Below are positions 22,149-27,503 of a stretch of 27,503 nucleotides of DNA, piece by piece. Each line of letters begins with the position of its first letter. Position 1 is the first letter of the stretch. The notes beneath the pieces were generated by a model, which worked only from the letters and a program-made list of their open reading frames with translations, was not told where the DNA came from and searched no databases. The DNA is from Paraeggerthella hominis (GTDB lineage Bacteria; Actinomycetota; Coriobacteriia; Coriobacteriales; Eggerthellaceae): positions 1-27,503 of the forward strand of contig NZ_JAJNOQ010000017.1 of assembly GCF_021044775.1 (NCBI RefSeq). The letters are read 5' to 3'. Made by a program: the position numbers and the translations under genes.

Positions 22149-23498
22149 TCAAACCTCGCCCTTCATGAAGCGCTCGATGAAGCTGGTGTCGGCCGTGCCG
22201 GCGGCGAACGTCTCGTTCTCCATGATGGCGTACTGGAAGTCCAGGTTCGTCTTCACGCCCACGACCACCATTTCCTCAAGGGCGGTGCGCATTTTGGCGA
22301 TGGCTTCGGTGCGGTCGCGTCCGTGCACGATAATTTTCGCGATCATCGAATCGTAGTAGGGCGACACGTCGTAGCCGTCGTACGCCGCCGTGTCCACGCG
22401 CACGCCGTTGCCGCCGGGCAGGTGCATCTGCGATATGACGCCGGGGGAAGGCAGGAAGCCGCGCTCGGGTTCCTCGGCGTTCACGCGGCACTCGATGGCG
22501 TGCCCGCGATAGGTGATGTCGTCCTGCGTGAACGTGAGCGGGTCGCCCGCCGCCACGCGAATCATCTCCTGCACCAGGTCGGTCCCCGTGACCATTTCGG
22601 TTACGGGATGCTCCACCTGAATGCGCGTGTTCATTTCCATGAAGTAGTAATTCAGCTGGTCATCCAGCAAAAATTCGATGGTGCCCGCCGACGAGTACCC
22701 CACGGCTTGCGCGGCGCGCACTGCTGCGGCCAGCATTTCGCTGCGGACCTCGTCCGTCATAACGGGCGAAGGGCTTTCCTCGATCATCTTTTGGTGATTG
22801 CGCTGCACGGAGCAATCACGCTCTCCCAGCGCCACCACGGTGCCGTGCGTATCGGCGATCACCTGCACCTCGACATGCCGCGGGTTCATGACGCAGCGCT
22901 CCAGGTACATGGTGTTGTCCCCGAACGCGCCCACGCTCTCGCGCTGTGCGATGTTGAACTGCTCGGCGAAGTCCGTTTCGGACAAGCTGACGCGCATGCC
23001 CTTCCCGCCGCCGCCCGACGATGCCTTGATCATGATGGGCCAGCCAATTTCGCGGGCTATGACCAGGGCTTCTTCCGGGTGGTGCACCGGTTCCTTCGTT
23101 CCGGGGACCACCGGGACGCCCGCTTCCATCATGGTCTTGCGCGCTTGGCTTTTATTGCCCATGCGGTCGATGACCTCGGGGGCCGGGCCTATGAACACGA
23201 TGTCGTTTTCGCGGCAGAGCTTGGCGAACGTGGAGTTTTCGGACAGGAATCCGTAGCCCGGGTGGATGGCTTGCGCGCCCGTGCCTTTCGCCGCCGACAG
23301 GATGGCCGCGATGTTCAGGTAAGAGTCGCGCGCGGCCGGCGGGCCGATGCACACGCTCTCGTCGGCAAGGTACACGTGAAGCGAGTGCTTGTCGGCGGTG
23401 GAGTACACGGCCACTGTCTTGATGCCCATGGCACGGCATGCGCGGATGATGCGAACCGCGATCTCGCCGCGGTTGGCGATGAGGATCTTCTCGAACAT
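22149..23498 (-). CDS. accC: Biotin carboxylase (AccC family)
   Basis: A 449-residue ATP-grasp enzyme that carboxylates the biotin on its carrier partner. Features in order: N-terminal domain MFEKILIANRGEIAVRIIRA, HPGYGFLSEN (79-88), the Gly-rich ATP loop SGGGGKGMR (161-169), ERDCSVQRNHQKMIEE, the catalytic EMNTRIQVEHPVTE, and a normal C-terminal domain. The length is standard. It follows accB by 12 bp. The carboxyltransferase partner is not obvious: neighbouring PxpB/PxpC carry the carboxyltransferase-like allophanate hydrolase domains, but characterised 5-oxoprolinase needs no biotin. It could serve acetyl-CoA carboxylase instead. Confidence 0.95.
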   Translation of the reverse strand: MFEKILIANRGEIAVRIIRACRAMGIKTVAVYSTADKHSLHVYLADESVCIGPPAARDSYLNIAAILSAAKGTGAQAIHPGYGFLSENSTFAKLCRENDIVFIGPAPEVIDRMGNKSQARKTMMEAGVPVVPGTKEPVHHPEEALVIAREIGWPIMIKASSGGGGKGMRVSLSETDFAEQFNIAQRESVGAFGDNTMYLERCVMNPRHVEVQVIADTHGTVVALGERDCSVQRNHQKMIEESPSPVMTDEVRSEMLAAAVRAAQAVGYSSAGTIEFLLDDQLNYYFMEMNTRIQVEHPVTEMVTGTDLVQEMIRVAAGDPLTFTQDDITYRGHAIECRVNAEEPERGFLPSPGVISQMHLPGGNGVRVDTAAYDGYDVSPYYDSMIAKIIVHGRDRTEAIAKMRTALEEMVVVGVKTNLDFQYAIMENETFAAGTADTSFIERFMKGEV

Positions 23499-23510
23499 GA
23501 GCGGGCCGCC

Positions 23511-23981
23511 TTAGGCGTGGTCGCCGGTGGCGATGCGGAACAGCGGCTGATCGTATTCAACTTGGGAGCCGTTTGCGGCAAGCACTTCCATCACGATGCC
23601 GGGTGCGGGCGTGGTGATCTCGTTCATCATCTTCATGGCCTCGACGATGGCCAGCGTTTGGCCGGACAGCACTTCCTGGCCCACCTTCACGAACGGATCC
23701 TCGTCCGGGCTGGGGGCAAGGTAGAACATGCCCACCATGGGGCTGCGCACCAGGATGGAATGATCGTCGTCGCTGGCATCCACGGCTGCGGCTTCGTGGC
23801 TTTCGGTTTTTCCGGCCAACAGGGCGCTGACGCGATCGGCCATGAGCGGCAAAGCGGTGGACGAGAGCGGCCCGTGGTTGCGCTCGAGCTCGATCTTCAG
23901 GTCGCCGTCGTCAACGCGCAGGGCCGTGAGCTCGGCCTTGTCCATAATGGCGATCAGCTCTTCGATGGCTTTCGTGTTCAT
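23511..23981 (-). CDS. accB: Biotin carboxyl carrier protein (AccB family)
   Basis: A 156-residue carrier. The biotin lysine is Lys117 in VEAMKMMNE, and SPMVGMFYLAPSPDEDPF (80-97) is the thumb region of the acetyl-CoA-carboxylase-type BCCP. An N-terminal helical region (1-35) and a linker with Ala and acidic residues precede the domain. ATG 23981 is chosen because GAGGAG lies 7 bp upstream; an ATG at 24011 overlapping the pxpC stop has no site and adds ten residues. It is followed by accC in the usual accB-accC order. Confidence 0.95.
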   Translation of the reverse strand: MNTKAIEELIAIMDKAELTALRVDDGDLKIELERNHGPLSSTALPLMADRVSALLAGKTESHEAAAVDASDDDHSILVRSPMVGMFYLAPSPDEDPFVKVGQEVLSGQTLAIVEAMKMMNEITTPAPGIVMEVLAANGSQVEYDQPLFRIATGDHA

Positions 23982-24007
23982 GACGTCTCCTCGTATCTCT
24001 CGTTCGC

Positions 24008-25183
24008 TCATACCGTCGTGCGGTGGGCGGTGGTTTCCGGTGTTGCGATCTTCTCGTCGTTCGACGTGCGTACGGTTCCTAAAACGTTGCGGTTTCCGAC
24101 GCGTTCAGCGCGATCGGCGCGGTCGATCCACAAGGTGTCGGCCTGCGATTTGCGCGCTTGCTCTTCCAAGATGGGGGTAAGCCTCCGCGCCGTTCGACGG
24201 GGCGATATGCCGTCGGCGCTTGGTCGGCGCACCTTGAGTGCCAGCGCTTCGAACAGGTGGGCTTCGTCGCGCAGCAAGCGCTGCGCTTCCTGGACGGAGA
24301 TGGGCTCGAAGCGGATTTTGCGTCCCGGGGGTCGCTGCACGAGCCGGGGTATGTCCACCGTGGCCACCGTGCCTATTTTGGCGTATCCGCCGGTGGTCTG
24401 CCGGTCGGCCAACATGATGATGGGCCTGCCGTGCGACGGAACCTGCACGGCGCCAAGGGCGATGCCGTCGGACACGATGTCCGAGCCGTGCTTCGTCTTG
24501 ATAACGGGACCGTCCAGGCGGTAGCCCATGCGGTCACATTTCGTCGTGGTGGTGAACGGCTGGCTGTAAAAGGTTTCGATTCCTTCGTCGGCAAACATAT
24601 CCTCTTGCGGTCCGGGCACCACGCGTACCACGATTTCGTCTTGATCGAACTGGTAGAACTCGTCATCGTTGTCGATGCGATGGGACCCGAGGTTCGGCAG
24701 GAAGTCCACGCTTTTCGTGGTGAAGGGCAGGTAGTCCCCGGTAGTCAGCGCGCCTCCGCGCCATCCGCCCAGCTCGCACTTGAGATTGGTCGAGCGGCTG
24801 CCCATGATCTCAGGTACGCGCACGCTTCCTCCGGCAATGGCCAGGTAGCCGTAGCAGCCGGTTCGGGGTGCTTTGAACCGCAGTATGGAGCCGCGACGCA
24901 CCGTGATTGCCGCGTACATGGGAATCGGCTTGCTGTCCAACGTGGGGGAGAAATCGCCGCCTGTGATGGCTATGATTGAGTTCGTGGTGAAGCGCACCGT
25001 GGGGCCTGCGAGCGCGAACTCCAGCACGGGGGCGTCGGGGTCGTTTTCCACAAGCAGGTTGGCGATGGCGTATGCTCGGCGATCCATGACGCCGTTCGTG
25101 GCGAACCCGCTGCCTTGGTATCCGAAGCGGCCGTTGTCTTGAACGGTGGTGATGACGCCGGGTTTTTTCACGACAAGACCCAT
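24008..25183 (-). CDS. pxpC: 5-oxoprolinase subunit C (biotin-dependent carboxyltransferase-like, KipA family)
   Basis: A 391-residue subunit of the PxpABC 5-oxoprolinase, homologous to the allophanate hydrolase subunit 2 fold. Family features: PGVITTVQDNGRFGYQGSG (9-27), ITGGDFSPTLD, YGYLAIAGG, GPQEDMF near 203-209, CDRMGYRLDGP, and GYAKIGTVATVDIPRL. The last 60 residues are charged and extend past the usual domain end. It starts 1 bp after the pxpB stop, so the two are translationally coupled, as expected for interacting subunits. Confidence 0.94.
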   Translation of the reverse strand: MGLVVKKPGVITTVQDNGRFGYQGSGFATNGVMDRRAYAIANLLVENDPDAPVLEFALAGPTVRFTTNSIIAITGGDFSPTLDSKPIPMYAAITVRRGSILRFKAPRTGCYGYLAIAGGSVRVPEIMGSRSTNLKCELGGWRGGALTTGDYLPFTTKSVDFLPNLGSHRIDNDDEFYQFDQDEIVVRVVPGPQEDMFADEGIETFYSQPFTTTTKCDRMGYRLDGPVIKTKHGSDIVSDGIALGAVQVPSHGRPIIMLADRQTTGGYAKIGTVATVDIPRLVQRPPGRKIRFEPISVQEAQRLLRDEAHLFEALALKVRRPSADGISPRRTARRLTPILEEQARKSQADTLWIDRADRAERVGNRNVLGTVRTSNDEKIATPETTAHRTTV

Positions 25184-25184
25184 G

Positions 25185-25913
25185 TTACTCGCCTTCCACG
25201 AAAATGCCGTACGAGTACGTGCCGGCGGCGAGCCGTGCCTCTATGGCGGTGTACTCTTCGGGCGTTATGGGCACGAATCGCAGGTATTCTCCCGCAGCGT
25301 ACAGAATGGGATCCTCGCGGTCGGGGTCGTAGGGACGCAGCGGCGTGCGGCCGATGATCTGCCAGCCGCCCGGCGAAGCCAGCGGGTAAATGCCCGTTTG
25401 AGCGCCGCCGATGCCCACGCTGCCCGGCTCGATGCGCGTACGGGGAACGGCTAGGCGCGGCGTGTGCAGGCGTTCGTCCAAGCCGCCCAAATAGGCGAAG
25501 CCAGGAAGAAAGCCCAGCATATCTATAAGGTAGTCGCGCCCGGTGTGTATGGCGATGACTTCTTCTTCGGACATGCCTGCATGCTCTGCCACATTTGCCA
25601 GGTCGGGGCCGAATTCCCCTCCGTAGCACACGGGGATGGGGACGATCTTACGCACGCTCAAATCAGCTTCTTCCACGTCGCGCAGCTTGCCCCGCAGCTT
25701 CGCGGAAAGCTCATCGAACGTAACGATCAAGGGGTTGTAGTACGCCATAAGCGAGCAAAACGTAGGCACCAGCTCGGTGACGCCCGCGATGGGGTCGGCC
25801 GTAAGGTTTTCCGCAGCCATGCGAATCTTGGCGCTGGTTTCCGCCGAAATCGTTTTTGCGAACTCGAGGTTAAGGGCCGAGTCTCCCGCGATGGTGATGG
25901 TGAATCCCGCCAT
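25185..25913 (-). CDS. pxpB: 5-oxoprolinase subunit B (KipI family)
   Basis: A 242-residue subunit of PxpABC with the allophanate hydrolase subunit 1 fold. Signatures: VCYGGEFGPDL (94-104), GFLPGFAYLGGLD, and GSVGIGGAQTGIYPLASPGG followed by WQIIGRTP. ATG 25913 has AAGGA about 10 bp upstream. It is the first gene of the minus-strand operon and diverges from a TSUP permease; a perfect dyad lies between them. In B. subtilis the orthologue KipI also inhibits the sporulation kinase KinA, a role not relevant here since Coriobacteriia do not sporulate. Confidence 0.95.
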   Translation of the reverse strand: MAGFTITIAGDSALNLEFAKTISAETSAKIRMAAENLTADPIAGVTELVPTFCSLMAYYNPLIVTFDELSAKLRGKLRDVEEADLSVRKIVPIPVCYGGEFGPDLANVAEHAGMSEEEVIAIHTGRDYLIDMLGFLPGFAYLGGLDERLHTPRLAVPRTRIEPGSVGIGGAQTGIYPLASPGGWQIIGRTPLRPYDPDREDPILYAAGEYLRFVPITPEEYTAIEARLAAGTYSYGIFVEGE

Positions 25914-25931
25914 GCTCGTCCATTCCTTGGC

Positions 25932-25946
25932 GTGTAGATGCTACAC
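25932..25946. promoter_or_regulatory. Perfect dyad GTGTAG-N3-CTACAC in the divergent pxpB-TSUP region
   Basis: The 15-bp dyad lies 19-33 bp before pxpB and 44-58 bp before the TSUP start, and on the minus strand it overlaps a possible -10 (TAGCAT). Its form resembles operators of GntR-type regulators. One protein bound here could control both genes. Confidence 0.5.
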
Positions 25947-25989
25947 TGGTACGCTGGGTCGTTATGAATAAGGATTGATTGTAGCATAT

Positions 25990-26703
25990 ATGGAAAAAGC
26001 GCTCTTCTTGGCGGCGTTCTTCTTCGCCTACACCGTTCAGGCTATTACGGGATTCGCGGGCAATATCTTCGCGATGCCGGTGGGCACCACGCTGTTGGGG
26101 CTGCACTCCACCGTGGCGATTCTCAACGCCATGGGCTTTTTCGCGTGCGGGTTGCTGACCGTTTTGAACCTGAAGAGCGTGAACTGGCGCGAACTGGGCA
26201 AGATCATCGGCGTTATGGTGGTGTTCATGTTCGTGGGCATTTGGCTGGACACGCTTATGCCGCTTCACGTGCTGCTGAAGATATACGGCGTGGTTGTCAT
26301 TGCGATCGGCCTGAAGAACCTGATTGTTCCCCAGCAGAAGTTCATGCCGGAGTGGGCCTTGTGGATTATCCTGGCGCTTGCGGGGCTTATTCAGGGCATG
26401 TTCGTGTCGGGCGGTGCGCTGCTGGTTATCTACGCCGTGCAGAAGCTGCGCGATCGTCAGCAGTTCCGCATCACGCTTTCGGCTACGTGGACGATCCTCA
26501 ATCTCATCTATGCTGGCATTGCGTTTCAACAGGGGAATTTCACCGGGGACGTGTTGCAGATTATCGTGCTGTGCATCCCGTTGGCCGTGCTCGCCACCTT
26601 CTTGGGCAACAAGCTGCAAAAGAAAATCAGCCAGGAAAAGTTTCTCAAGCTTACGTACGTCATGCTGCTGTGCATAGGTGTCATCCTCCTGATAACTTCG
26701 TAG
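25990..26703 (+). CDS. TSUP-family (TauE/SafE) membrane permease
   Basis: A 237-residue protein with seven or eight membrane helices in two halves. The first helix holds the family pattern QAITGFAGNIFAMP (near 17-30) and the second half repeats it as GLIQGMFVSGGALLVIYAV. TSUP carriers move sulfite, sulfoacetate and other organic sulfonates or acids; the substrate is unknown. The start is uncertain: ATG 25990 has AAGGA 15 bp upstream, which is far, whereas an in-frame TTG at 25975 sits directly against that site. It diverges from the pxp operon and may export or import a compound linked to it. Confidence 0.85.
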   Translation: MEKALFLAAFFFAYTVQAITGFAGNIFAMPVGTTLLGLHSTVAILNAMGFFACGLLTVLNLKSVNWRELGKIIGVMVVFMFVGIWLDTLMPLHVLLKIYGVVVIAIGLKNLIVPQQKFMPEWALWIILALAGLIQGMFVSGGALLVIYAVQKLRDRQQFRITLSATWTILNLIYAGIAFQQGNFTGDVLQIIVLCIPLAVLATFLGNKLQKKISQEKFLKLTYVMLLCIGVILLITS

Positions 26704-26728
26704 TTTCGCCGCCGAGTTGGAATTGGGT

Positions 26729-26734
26729 TACAAT
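26729..26734 (+). promoter_or_regulatory. Possible -10 box before the universal stress protein gene
   Basis: TACAAT (26729-26734) lies 33 bp before the start codon; no good -35 is visible at 16-18 bp. The gene may also be read from the TSUP promoter, since no terminator lies between. Confidence 0.35.
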
Positions 26735-26766
26735 AAAGGCACGGCAACAGTAGGGAAGGAGCGGTC

Positions 26767-27210
26767 ATGGCACAGCGGTACACGCGTATTTTTGCGGCGC
26801 TCGACGGGGCGTCGACGCAGGAGGCAGTGGCCCAGCGTGCAATAGCGCTCGCGGCGGACAACCACGCCGATCTGATGTTCGGTCATGTTATCGATTCGGT
26901 TCCGTACGAGGCTTCGGGCGTTGACTTCGAAGCGCTGTGCGTTGAGGGCAAGAAGCGCATCGAGGCTGATTTGGCCGATTTGCTGGCAGAGGCCCAGGCG
27001 AACGAGAACATCCCGTCGGTCGACTTGACCGTGCGCGCGGGACGCATTACCGACACGCTGGCGAAGCAGCTGATCGAGCCGGCAGACCCCGATCTGGTTA
27101 TATGCGGAGAACGCGGCCTGTCCAACATCAAGTACGTGTTCGTGGGCAGCGTGTCCACGTTCCTGATTCGCAACATGCGTTGCGACGTTTTGGTGGTCAA
27201 GCAAGACTAG
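26767..27210 (+). CDS. Universal stress protein, UspA family
   Basis: A 147-residue single-domain cytoplasmic protein with the ATP-binding motif G-2X-G-9X-G-S intact (Gly114, Gly117, Gly127, Ser128), which places it in the nucleotide-binding UspA subgroup. It opens with RIFAALDGAS and ends with CDVLVVKQD, both normal for the family. ATG 26767 follows GGAAGGAG by 6 bp. It lies 63 bp after the TSUP gene and is closed by a terminator; Usp genes often follow permeases and may tie transport to energy state, but no partner is shown here. Confidence 0.93.
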   Translation: MAQRYTRIFAALDGASTQEAVAQRAIALAADNHADLMFGHVIDSVPYEASGVDFEALCVEGKKRIEADLADLLAEAQANENIPSVDLTVRAGRITDTLAKQLIEPADPDLVICGERGLSNIKYVFVGSVSTFLIRNMRCDVLVVKQD

Positions 27211-27328
27211 ACTTGCTTGGGCTTGAGCGTGCGACGGCTCGGGCGTTGCTGCTTCGGCACGCGCTTGGAGCTTGCAGGTTGGGGCCGTGCGCGCTAGGTT
27301 GCGTGCGTGATGGGTTGCATCGTGTTTC

Positions 27329-27356
27329 AAGCGCCGTCCGTGTGGGCGGCGCTTTT
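27329..27356 (+). terminator. Terminator after the universal stress protein gene
   Basis: AAGCGCCG (27329-27336) pairs with CGGCGCTT (27347-27354), extended by inner pairs including one G-U, and ends in TTTT (27353-27356). It lies about 120 bp past the stop codon. From here to the window end I see no supported gene; a short frame ending at 27501 has no ribosome site. Confidence 0.8.
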
Positions 27357-27503
27357 GCTGGGATGCCAAGAACCCGAAACGTTTGGGGGGTGTTTCTATG
27401 GTTTTGTCAATTGCTTTTTCGGGATCGGGCCGTTTGATTCGGGCATGCTCGCGCAAACCCCGGCGGCAGGGCTCTTCTTCGGCGATTCGGCCGAGGACTA
27501 GGC

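Noticed and set aside
27307..27501. 64-codon frame at the right edge
   Set aside because: It crosses the terminator stem of the preceding gene and has no ribosome site or recognisable features.

Overview
The window looks like chromosomal DNA from a gut-type member of the Eggerthellaceae (class Coriobacteriia, Actinomycetota). I infer this from the GC-rich codon use, the strong GGAGG-type ribosome sites, a membrane-bound LuxR regulator beside a metabolic gene, an arginine deiminase locus, and a divergent Nramp-like transporter of the kind known from Eggerthella. I cannot name the genus from sequence alone. No rRNA, tRNA, CRISPR array, phage or intact insertion sequence was seen.

Layout, left to right. 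1-2.2 kb: end of an unknown gene, a DMT-family exporter/importer and an unrecognised 186-residue protein, each with a clear terminator. 2.3-4.5 kb: an MHS-type major facilitator preceded by a possible 26-codon leader ORF, then a TetR regulator. 4.6-7.7 kb: a gadC-gadB pair (glutamate/GABA antiporter and glutamate decarboxylase). 7.75-9.7 kb: an accessory patch with a 15-bp minisatellite, a 151-bp inverted-repeat element, an apparently leaderless gene for a PD-(D/E)XK/DUF559-like protein, and a convergent XRE membrane regulator. 9.9-13.9 kb, minus strand: arginine deiminase (arcA), arginine/ornithine antiporter (arcD) and an arcT-like aminotransferase, with a divergent membrane LuxR regulator at 14.3-15.2 kb. 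15.5-18.2 kb: a non-canonical Nramp transporter, a long non-coding stretch with a second inverted-repeat element, and a two-domain carboxymuconolactone decarboxylase-like protein. 18.4-20.35 kb: a yedE-tusA-DUF3343 cluster of the selenium/sulfur handling type with a long structured leader. 20.4-25.9 kb, minus strand: a 5-oxoprolinase operon, pxpB-pxpC-accB-accC-ycsI-pxpA. 26-27.2 kb: a TauE/SafE-type (TSUP) permease and a universal stress protein.

A common metabolic thread is inferred. 5-oxoproline is opened to glutamate (PxpABC), glutamate is decarboxylated to GABA with uptake of a proton (GadB), and GadC swaps the product for new glutamate. Arginine is deiminated to citrulline and ammonia (ArcA) with ArcD exchanging substrate and product. 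These reactions consume protons or release base, so the region would support acid tolerance and amino-acid-based energy conservation. arcB and arcC are not in the window.

The observation most worth a second look is the pair of about 150-bp inverted-repeat elements (7935-8085 and 16901-17055). Their roughly 26-27 bp arms differ in sequence yet each pairs almost perfectly, and both carry a similar core block about 70 bp from the left end. Other points of interest are the Nramp with altered metal-site motifs, GadB/GadC tails unlike the E. coli pH gates, a 10-bp homopolymer just before arcD, and a candidate leader ORF overlapping the MHS transporter.
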